Source: Psococerastis gibbosa (Eukaryota > Arthropoda > Insecta > Psocodea > Psocidae). Taken from it: 64,000 bases of DNA. Under the pieces are notes generated by a model that saw only the letters and a list, made by a program, of their open reading frames with translations, made no database searches and was not told the DNA's origin. Made by a program: the position numbers and the translations under genes. The stretch is taken from the NCBI GenBank assembly GCA_963971405.1, contig OZ020488.1, positions 22,835,089 through 22,899,088 on the forward strand, given 5' to 3'. Positions 55,440 through 64,000 of the stretch are shown one piece after another (positions within the stretch are counted from its first letter, which is position 1; each line of letters opens with the position of its first letter).

Positions 55440-58350
55440 ATGTTTCGTTTTTCGGCAGTGGACCTTTGGAGGTGGTCTATTTTTCTTTGGGCTGTTCTGG
55501 TTGCCACGACTTCAGCTCTAAAAAAGGAAGATTGTGAAGGTAAGGAAATTCTGGGTTTTAATTAATTACTTCATAATATTAAGCTTGCGCTACATAGGAC
55601 TATGTTGTATTCATATTTTCAAACCGGGTTACAAACCATAGGGGTGCAGAAGATGCCGAATGTTCTGCACGTGACGTCACTACGCTTGAAATGATTGCGA
55701 AAATTCGAGATAGTGTTAGGAGACCTTAGGTTGAAACTGCTTGAGATGGCTGAGGCAATGGGCATATCTAGCGACTGAGTTAATTATATCTTGCATGAAC
55801 ACCTGAGAAGCTGTCAGCAAGAAAGCTCTGATGAATTTATTCCGTGTCTCATGACAGTAGATGAAACCTGGATGCATTATTACACCCCAGAAACAAAACA
55901 GTGGGTAGCCAACCGGGAACATGCGTCAAAGTAGGCAAAAACTGTCCGGTCACCAGGAATTTCTGCTTGATCGCCTCAAAGCCCCATTTGGCCAATAAAA
56001 TAGTTTTCTTCATGACAATCTGCCAGCTTATTCTTCAGCATTGGTGACCTCAAAAATTCAAAAACTAAGGTACTAACTACTACCCCACCCACCCTTTTCA
56101 CCAGACCTGGCACCATCTGATAATTTTGTACCAAGTTTTAATTAAGGAATGGCTCGGAGGCAAGTGGTTTGGTTCAAATGATGACGTGATACGAAAGACA
56201 AACGCATTTTGGCTTATTGATCATGCCTCGTATGTATTAACCAAGAGAGTAAGCTTCCAAAATTAAGTAATGCCCCAAATCTAGCCTTTCTAGTGCCGTC
56301 TCCCGCGGTTTTAGGTTTGTTTCTTCAGAAACATTGTGCAATAGTTGCATAGTAAATGCCTTTTTGTTATTTTCAAACCAAATATTGCTCCAAACGCTCA
56401 GGAGCAGCGTTTCTCATTGGTTGACAGAGGACTGCCGCTACCAACAAGAAGATGAAACGGAGTTGTTATCAGTCCTAAAATTAATCGAAAAACGCACTTA
56501 TTCTATTCATTTATTTTCAGTTTGTATAACGGTCGTAGAGAAGTTCAGCACATCATTGTCCGATTTCGATAGAAAGGATCCAAAAAGAATAGACACTAAG
56601 TTTAGGCAGTTTTGTGAAGGAACGAAGGGGAAGGACAACCGATTTGTAAGTAGGCCTAACATACAAAAATCAAGGTCCCACCCCTTTCGGGTCAATGACC
56701 AATTAGGTCTGGTCCGGAATAGCAGCAGTGGCGCACCGCTATGTACTGGAACCTCATTGCATAAAAATAAACACTGTAAAGAATTCAGTAATGCACTAAG
56801 CCCCCCATGTTCCAATGCATAGCGCCGCACTAAATAAATAAATATATATTAATATTATTTATATATATATTTCTGTTAAATTATACAATACAAGTAATTA
56901 ACAAGAAAGTATAAAGTAAAATTGTCAAAATATCTTCAAAATCAGGTAGTTCTGTCATTGTCATTGTGCTAGTGCCTCAGTGACAGAGTAGAAAGCTTTC
57001 TCTAAGAGATGGTTTCTAAGCAATTTAGCCGCTCTCAGTTCAATCAGGAGTTTCTAAGGTAGGCGAAACTAGTTTCCTCACGAAAACGTTTCGAATTGTG
57101 GCGAGTCCTTAAGAATATATATATGTAAATTGATTATATATCACTTGATTCAAAAACAGAATAGTAAGAGTTAATTATTCAATATGTAGTAAATTGTGCA
57201 CCGTGGGCGAATCATTAGATGTTTTCAAAAAATGAAATTTTTGGTACTTGCAATAGGGAGAAACATTTCCAGGTGGTTGGATCGGGTTTTTAGTTGTTCA
57301 GTTGAAATTAAAAATCAGAGGATCACATAATTCAAAGGAAATATTAATTGAAGCGCCTAGAGGCCAAGGGGTGCAAATGACAAAAATAAACATTCGAGAT
57401 ACTTGAGGCTAAAGTTTGTAACTCAAATTGAAAATGGATAGGATTACCCCTTTTCCATGGATTCTAGCATTGTCAAAATGACAGATCCCGATGTTCCCAG
57501 GATAAAGAGCAGCTAGAGTAACAGCATGGTGCACTTAACTCCAAACGCAAAAAATTATACTTGCACCTCTTGGTTTCTAAACGCTTCAATTGGAAACTAC
57601 TAACTAGGTAGCTTTATAAGTAGGAATAAGCCGTTTATGTCTAGCGATAATGATACACCTAGAATCTAGATTCATTTCAACTAGTCCGAATTTTGTTCCA
57701 GTGTTACTACTTAGGAGGCCTCGATGAGTCGGCAACTGGCATCTTAGGAGAACTGTCCAAACCTCTGTCGTGGAGTATGCCGGCAGACAAAGTTTGTGAG
57801 AAGCTGAAGAAGAAGGATTCCCAGATTTGTGATTTGCGATATGGTAAGTGATCACCATCAATTTTTGAGACCAGTTCCATATATGACGTGGTACTTGTTA
57901 GCTACCGCTGCCTAGCAAATTTAGAAAATTTTATTCTTAATATTACTACCATACTCTTTGACATACTGTACCTGGACTTTATTTAATTGCATCAAAGAAC
58001 ATATTTTTGTGTTTGTAAGCTTATAAACTAGGCATATTTTCAGTCACAACTACTGTATGTACTGAATAGTGCACACACTATGGCCCGTTCTCACCTTATA
58101 AATCCGTATATACAGTATATATATGTGTGTGTGTGTGTTCCGTCATCTACGAATGCATCTTTATGTTCCTGAAATAATTTCAGATAAGCAAATTGACTTC
58201 TCCACAGTTGACTTGAAAAAGCTCAAAGTGAGGGATCTGAAGAAAATTTTAAATGACTGGGATGAGGAGTGTGACGGCTGCCTTGAGAAGTCGGACTTTA
58301 TCAAGCGGATAGAAGAGTTAAAACCGAAATACGTGCGAACAGAATTATGA
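55440..58350 (+). CDS. MANF: MANF neurotrophic factor / ER stress protein
   Basis: Mesencephalic astrocyte-derived neurotrophic factor, 177 aa. Exons 55440-55539, 56521-56645, 57702-57843, 58184-58350; phases close. Signal peptide residues 1-26 (ends TTSA). The mature chain starts LKKEDCE. All eight family cysteines are present: EDC, VC, FC, CYYLGG, VC, IC and the CDGC (CXXC) of the C-terminal SAP-like domain. Conserved blocks include [20 protein letters not shown] and [19 protein letters not shown]. The C-terminal RTEL fits the KDEL-like ER retrieval signal of MANF. It acts in the ER lumen in the unfolded protein response and is also secreted. Head-to-head with GNL1. Intron 1 holds a dead mariner. 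Identity is near certain. Confidence 0.96.
55690..56245 (+). pseudogene. Mariner transposase remnant
   Basis: In MANF intron 1. Fragmentary frames match mariner: [19 protein letters not shown], a [14 protein letters not shown] block, SPDLAPSD and [13 protein letters not shown]. Stops, frameshifts and missing pieces show it is inactive. Confidence 0.75.
56646..57701. other. MANF intron 2
   Basis: Starts with a probable short MITE (about 56727-56834, ends GTGGCGCACCGCTATG and inverse CATAGCGCCGCAC), then a TATA-rich tract and repeat R3 copy 3 (56860-56990). The rest, about 57000-57700, shows nothing I recognise. Confidence 0.5.
56860..56990 (+). repeat. Dispersed repeat R3, copy 3 (uninterrupted)
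   Basis: Contains TTCTGTTAAATTATACAATA without insertion, then TCAGGTAGTTCTGTCATTG. It serves as the empty site for the TTAA-flanked MITE at 16450-16713. Confidence 0.75.
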
Positions 58351-58618
58351 ACGAAAACTGTGTTCCTAGGATTCTAGTGCGAGTGAATTGCGGACCTAGC
58401 ACCTAAATTATCATATGTCCAGCAGTGGTGGAGTTGCTGGATCCCTTGTTTTGTCCCAGTATTGCGAACTTAAGACACCGTGTCCCTATTTTCTTCTTCA
58501 TGTTGACTACTAATTGGTTACATTGCTATTTATTGTATTACTATAATCTTATTATAAACAGAGGTGGCGTTTTTAGGGCTCTCGTGAGCAGATCTGGGAA
58601 GTGCACAAAGTTAAAGTC

Positions 58619-58624
58619 AATAAA
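58619..58624 (+). terminator. Polyadenylation signal of MANF
   Basis: AATAAA 269 bp after the MANF stop at 58350. Confidence 0.6.
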
Positions 58625-58794
58625 AGTCAACCTCATTCTAGTTTATTTTATTACTGCCTTATTATCGTAGCTTTTGCAGCTTTGCCACATAAATTAAAAT
58701 ACAAGCAAAATATTTTTAGAACAGCTCTTAGTATTATAAAAATCTTTTGCTTGCATTTTTAAGGCAAGAGATTTCAATATATTTTATATGTTAG

Positions 58795-59115
58795 AAATGA
58801 TATTTTGGGCGAAATAAACTAATTCCTCGTTCCACAGTCGCAAGATTAGAAAATGTTCCGATAAAAATGCAAGCTTACCCGACAGATTTACTAATATTCT
58901 ATAAAACCGGTTTAATGCAATTTATTGGTTTATAAATAAATATCAATAATACCCAATATCTCAGGTGAGAAAGTGTAAATTTACTGCGAGAGCCATCATC
59001 TGTGACTTTTAATCTGGCCATTTTTTCAGAAGTTTGTGGCCGTGGAAGAAGGATTTATTTAATTTCGTCAAATTGACACAGCAATTTTTTGTTTGCACAA
59101 TGTTTTTAATTCTGC
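58795..59115. repeat. Palindromic MITE, third copy
   Basis: Arms carrying CGTTCCACAG and its inverse counterpart CCGTGGAAGAAGGA pair around an AT-rich loop. It shares GCGAAATAAACTAATT-like and TTTGTTTGCACAATGTTTT-like ends with the pair at 16925-17545. Confidence 0.55.
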
Positions 59116-60567
59116 CTTAAGCATGGTTTAAAAATAGGGGTTATTAACGCTGTGGGTCATGTGGCTGCAGCTTGCAAATCAAGCAGTTGCATTTTTCATA
59201 GTCTTTCCATATAATTTCTAAAGCTTTCCCGGCCGGAGAAATACGATGGAACAAAAGAATCAGGCCGTGGACTTCCAAACTTATCGTCAATATAATAGTA
59301 ATAATTTCTTTATTTTTCCGAATATGTTAACATTATTGCCATAATCAGGGCGTCCCCAAGCCTAATGGCGGTCGATATCTTCATTGGCTCTACGTAGACA
59401 TTTTATCTCGGCTCAGTAACAACTGTTTTAGGACAGGGACATCGGGACCAGTCTTGCACTCTTGTACTTTCCCTCCACTATGGATAGGGAATTACCGAAA
59501 ATGGCTAAAGGTTACCTTCGCCGTCTTGTGTTACCCCGCAAGTTAAATATAGGCAACATAAATCAATTCTAACTTAATTAACTTCTTTAGTACCCTGCAT
59601 ACGGCAATTGAAGAATTCATACTCATGTACCATCAATTGTTTAAAAACTGACTTTGTATTTCAGTATGTGCGACCTTCATATAGCCAATAACATGTGAAA
59701 TCAATGCCGGTTCACAGGGGTTCCCCTCCATGGAAGTTGAGAATTCCCATATTCCTATAATTCCCATAAATCATACTAAGACCAAAAATAATAAAAAGAA
59801 CAAAATATTAATTAATACCGGTTATAAGTTAAAATCTAGAATTTCTTGTGAATAGTTAATTCAAGCTCGAAAATATAAATAACGACTTTATTTTTACCTG
59901 GGCGAACCGTAAAACTAGGAAGTCTTCTATGGGCTAACCCAGGTAATATTCTTAAGACTAGTGTTGTTGCTATTGTCCTAAAGTTTCCCTAATTCACATA
60001 TAGCGAGTTGAAGTTACGGAATGTTTTGAATGCTAAAATCCCATTGAAGTTAGACCGACCGACCGGTCGATTCCACTAATGTCATGTAGGTATCATGAAC
60101 CTTAGTGACACCGAAAACGCTACACACCTTACAGCCTACATGCTCTTACATGACCTGACCATTTCGTAAGGCAAGCATAGAGTCCAACGGCAACTAACTT
60201 CATTAACTGCAATAAGATGTAGTTTTCACAACAAAGTAGTCATTTAACACCACTCATTAAACTTCAATTTTTGCACTGTTGTGAATGTAACAGTCAAAAT
60301 TGGTATTTTTTAAGTTACCTTTACACTTGGTCGTATCGCGGTAGTTTCTTATCGCATTTTAATTGAATGTAGCTTATATTGTTAAGTTTTTCTGTAGATT
60401 TTTTTATTTAACCTTACAGCAAGTGTATTCAAGAGAATCCCAATAAATGTATAGGCCTACCAGAAGGTGGTATATTTTTCTACAGCTTCCCCTACTTTAA
60501 ACACCACTATCCGCCTCTAGAGCTTCCTCCATTACTTCCTCTCTACAGCATATAACATTGCAGACGT

Positions 60568-60573
60568 TTTATT
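60568..60573 (-). terminator. Polyadenylation signal of laminin alpha
   Basis: Minus-strand AATAAA 65 bp beyond the stop codon at 60638-60640. Confidence 0.55.
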
Positions 60574-60637
60574 TAATATCGAGAGTGAGGTCTTAAATTA
60601 AGTAACAAAAGCGGACTGATTATTCACGTTTATCTTG

Positions 60638-63600
60638 TTAAACTGTTGGACAAGCGGACACAGTTACACTTCCGACTACGTTTTCTACAGTTATCGGGTA
60701 CTTCCGCTTGTTAATTTCCACATTTTTAATGCATCCAACATATTGGGGATGCAAGTGTCTCGATCGTATGGTCCCACCAAGCACCAAACTATGTTTTGTT
60801 TCAGTTAGGATTGAACCAGGTGTTCCTAAACCGATTTCTGCAGAAACTGAGTCCACTGACAGTGCTACGACGTTCTTTGCTTTGAGAGCTAAAACAAAAT
60901 ATATTTTGCTCATTATCTACGTCGTTACAGCCAATTTTAAATGCATTAAAGAACTTTGGAACATCGTCGTGAACCCGGTCCCACCATGCTTGAAAACTCG
61001 GTAAGGAATACCTGGACGGTACGGCCATCTACCAATGCATGACCTTGCCGTGCAGTATTCCTTACCAAGAATTTTCAAGGGATAATGGGATTCGCTTATA
61101 GGGAGGCTCCGGCCAAAATGTCCTCAGGGAATTTTAATGGGCCGAGGCTTATGCCCATTAGTCCCCTGAAAAATGCCAACAACCCCATGGTTTTTTCGGA
61201 CATTATTGATATTATTTCCGTATGAATATTAGGCCATTGTCAAACTGGTAGACTTCCTCGGTGTCAACGAACACAGCGAAAATGGACAAGCTTACCATTG
61301 ACAAAATTTGACAGACGTAAGCATGACTTCACCATGTTCGGGCAGGTTTTGGGATTGGTAAAAAGTGGCAGATGACATCTCTGAGTTGCTCTTAAATGAG
61401 CCTTAAAATTTGTACAACAATTTGTATAAAACTAACTCAACTCACCGTGAATTGAGTGCCAATGGCCATCACAGAAGTGATTCTTGTTGTCCGGCTTGTA
61501 AGTGGAGCTGATGGGGCCTTTTCCGTTGTCGATGATAAAGCTAATGGCGCCATCGTTCATCTCCAGTATCAACGAATGTTTCCGGGAGAACACTGACAAA
61601 AGCACTCCCGACATGTTGCGGGGTTTAATGTCCATCACTATGTCAATGTTTGCACCCACGCGGAAATTGTCACCTGCAATTGGAAATTAGAATAACATAC
61701 ATCGTATACAATTATCTTTTATTACCCTAAGTACGCGGTATTGAACTTCATAGCTATCTGCCTAGAATATAATTACTAATACTTCATTTTAATTATTTAA
61801 TAGCACCGTAATTAACGTCCACAGATCACAAATTATTCATGCATTTAGCCTAACGCTGCATGTTGGTTGGGGTTAAATTTAAGGGTTAAATCAGAGTATG
61901 CGGACTATGCACAAACATTATTTTTAATTAAATTTAAATAACGCCTTCTGTATCAACCTTGTTACTTCCGGGTGTCAAAGGACTCAAAATACACAATCTC
62001 TGTCGTTCGCACGGCAAAGTGACGTGAATACCTTGAAAATGGCATCTAACAACATTCAGTTAGGCCTACCGCATCTCACACTTCATCAATCACGTAGCGA
62101 ATAAATCCTACGGCTAAGCAAAATCGCAAAAAAGAAAATTTGTATTACCTAATTTAACATATCCGCGACTTGCGTGGAAGAAGGCTCCTGCTTCTACATT
62201 TTCCGAGCAAGGAACGACGCCATATTCTTCGGGTTGGCTTGTGACTGGACGACCATTCATAGTTATTTCTTTAATGCAGCCCTTTAGGCTATCTTTCACC
62301 TGCATACAAGAATGAAACATGAAAATTGGGCGGCCTGTCAATTATTCGCAATTTATATTCGTTAGTCAGCTCATCAAAGTCTGCAATTCAGGTGCTACTG
62401 TTAAACTTAAAGTCAGATAAAGACAAATTCTTCATTCGTTTTTTCCATTTCTCGCGCTTGCGACTTACTAGCTTGGAAACAGCATTTAGACTTGTCACAC
62501 ATCAAAATTATAGACCTTGATCAGCTGACTACTTGGAACTACAGTTCCGACCTTCGATAGTGGTAGCTTGTTCGTACTTGTGCGAGGTCTCTACACATCA
62601 TGCAATCGGTGATCTGTCGTAACTCAACGCAGGTATTACCTGCAGAGGCGACTCAAGAAGTTAATTGGATGCATTCATTGAATTGTTTGTGTGCGAATAA
62701 TCTTTTTAAAAGAAAGCCCATTTTCGAGTCACAAGTGCGTTTTGCTTCACTATCAAGCAAGGATTCTCCTGTCCCTATTAGAAATGAATTATAATGAAAA
62801 CGAGAATCAAAATTTTCACCTTAAACTTGCCCAAAACTTCTTCGACTTTGCTAGGAGCTATCCCTCCGACGTAGAGCGGCGCTTTCAAGTTGAACTCCGT
62901 AGCAGTGCCAGGAGCATCATCTTCGGCGACTGTCACTGTGTCAACCAGCAGTCGGCCATGCTTCCCGTCAACAGACACCTCCACTTTGTGCCAGTTGTCA
63001 TCGTCAAATCGCTCCTGTTCACCAGTTTTCAATTTTTGCAAGCCAGAGCCCATGTTGAATCCAAAGTTTAACTGAAAAACAGATTGAAAAACGATTGATT
63101 TATTGTGTTATAAAGCTTATTAAGGCTTATGACTGCGAGGCACGGTGCATTTATAAAAAGAAAAAAGTAGTTGGAAGCCTCTAAGATGTGGTGTCATAGA
63201 AGAATGCTAAAAATATCATTGAGAGATTGCATTATAATCACAGGTGCTCCGAAGGTAACCGATGGCAGGTCGCCACCTGAACCGACATGAAGGACTAGTT
63301 ACCACTAATGCCAGAGGCCGACTAAGGAAGGCTTACGCTGAAGACCTCAAGCAAGATGAGATGCGACTTCGGTGGCAAGGTTGTAGCGGGCTTGCACTTG
63401 TGCGAGTCTCTACACACCTTGCGAACGGAGATGTGTCGCAACTCGACACAAGTACCTATTAGGTTACTTAGTGAGGGGATTGAAGAGGTTAATCGAATTC
63501 ATTTATTGAATTGTTTGTACGCGATTAACCTTTTTTTTTAAAGTAGTAAGTAGTAAAAGTAGATGCGTAAATACTTAAAGCTCGAGGGAACAAGACAGAG

Positions 63601-63923
63601 ATGAATGGGGAAGAAGATGAAATGAACAAACTAATCGACAGGTTGAGACACAAGAAGAGAAAAGTGTAACCTTAAAAAACATCATTGCTATTTGCCAGAA
63701 ATGCAGCTGTATCCTGCATTGTTTAGTAGTTTAAATTCTATAGCCGTTCTTCTTACCTGACCTTCCTTGAGGAAAATAACAATGCAATCAGCGCTTCCAT
63801 CAACATAAAGCAAAATGCCGTCAGCATAATTTGTCTTAAATGATAATGCCAAGCTGTATGAAGATTGTTTTTTCTTCCTGCCAGGCAATTTTGTGAATTC
63901 CAAACGGCTTGCATTGAGTGTAC
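60638..63923 (-). CDS. Laminin alpha chain, C-terminal LG domains (partial)
   Basis: 3' end of a laminin alpha subunit gene, a secreted basement membrane protein whose C-terminal LG modules bind integrins and dystroglycan. Exons in gene order: 63923-63757, 63071-62820, 62299-62149, 61673-61446, 60888-60638. The gene continues past the right edge. Two LG domains are visible. The first runs from LNASRLEFTKL through GILLYVDG, DDDNWHKVEVSVDG and APLYVGGIAP to DSLKGCIKEITMNG. The second runs from ASRGYVKLGDNFRVG through DGHWHSIHALKAKNVVALSV and HSLVLGGTIRS to QYVGCIKNVEINKRKYPI, ending SVTVSACPTV then TAA. The terminal CPT-hydrophobic end is typical of laminin alpha chains, so these are probably LG4 and LG5. 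All phases agree. Which alpha class (LanA-like or wb-like) cannot be told. Confidence 0.9.
62545..62715 (+). repeat. Dispersed repeat R4, copy 2
   Basis: In a laminin intron. Shares TTGTGCGAGGTCTCTACACA-like and ATTCATTGAATTGTTTGT segments with 63250-63540. Confidence 0.6.
63250..63540 (+). repeat. Dispersed repeat R4, copy 3
   Basis: In laminin intron 63072-63756. Longest of the three R4 copies. The local open frame (GRHLNRHEGLVTTNARGRLR) matches no family I know. Confidence 0.6.
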
Positions 63924-64000
63924 CTGAAAGTAGGCACAAAATTGAGTGACTAACAGACACCCTACAATCTGTTTTTGGTACAAAAAGAAATATGGATCGT

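Larger units (their letters stand above)
58351..60637. other. Convergent spacer, MANF to laminin alpha
   Basis: 2.29 kb between two 3' ends. Polyadenylation signals are AATAAA 58619-58624 (+) and TTTATT 60568-60573 (minus-strand AATAAA). The palindromic MITE related to 16925-17545 lies at about 58795-59115. The rest shows no gene. Confidence 0.5.

Noticed and set aside
60801..61028. 75-codon minus-strand frame as an extra laminin exon
   Set aside because: Out of phase with the flanking LG exons, which already join exactly (DGHWHSIH to ALKAKNVV).
62691..63071. 126-codon plus-strand open frame
   Set aside because: Antisense to a laminin LG exon with matching splice sites.

Overview
This is a nuclear genomic window from an animal, most likely an arthropod. 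Genes are split into many short exons with GT-AG introns of about 100 bp to 11.6 kb, and intergenic DNA is full of DNA transposons. A divergent ionotropic receptor (a protostome family), an arthropod-like MANF, Penelope-type GIY-YIG sequence and mariner/hAT/piggyBac/Harbinger-like debris support this. I cannot name the species. A gene for a predicted outer-dynein-arm docking coiled coil suggests the animal keeps motile axonemes, for example in sperm.

Layout. 76-2349 (+): 3' end of a GH31 alpha-glucosidase. 4207-11991 (+): a complete tandem GH31 paralogue with signal peptide and trefoil domain, 16 exons, 880 aa. 12497-22417 (+): an ionotropic receptor, 10 exons, about 528 aa. 22769-31004 (+): an ODAD3/CCDC151-like coiled-coil protein, 10 exons, 522 aa. 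32775-54846 (-): GNL1, a circularly permuted GTPase, 11 exons, 589 aa. 55440-58350 (+): MANF, 4 exons, 177 aa, divergent from GNL1 across 593 bp. 60638-63923 (-): the C-terminal two LG domains of a laminin alpha chain, continuing off the right edge. For the five genes whose start and stop both lie in the window, the exon phases I assigned close exactly to whole codon counts.

The genes are unrelated housekeeping, secreted and sensory genes, not an operon or cluster, except for the GH31 tandem pair and the GNL1/MANF head-to-head pair.

The repeat landscape is the most unusual part. GNL1 intron 1 (11.6 kb) holds a 1.8 kb hAT-like element with a perfect 8-bp target duplication. This directly abuts a 9.06 kb foldback structure (45653-54710) whose two roughly 2.95 kb arms are almost identical. 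Each arm carries about 13 monomers of roughly 137 bp organised in a four-monomer, 550-bp higher-order repeat. Other GNL1 introns hold a family of hairpin MITEs with TTA/TAA target duplications (PIF/Harbinger-like). They share a fixed outer end and a fixed inner 16-bp box but have unrelated arm sequence between. A Penelope-like fragment with inverted pseudo-LTRs, several hAT MITEs with 7-8 of 8 matching target duplications, and a TTAA-flanked MITE whose empty site is also in the window complete the picture. No rRNA, CRISPR or confident functional tRNA was found.
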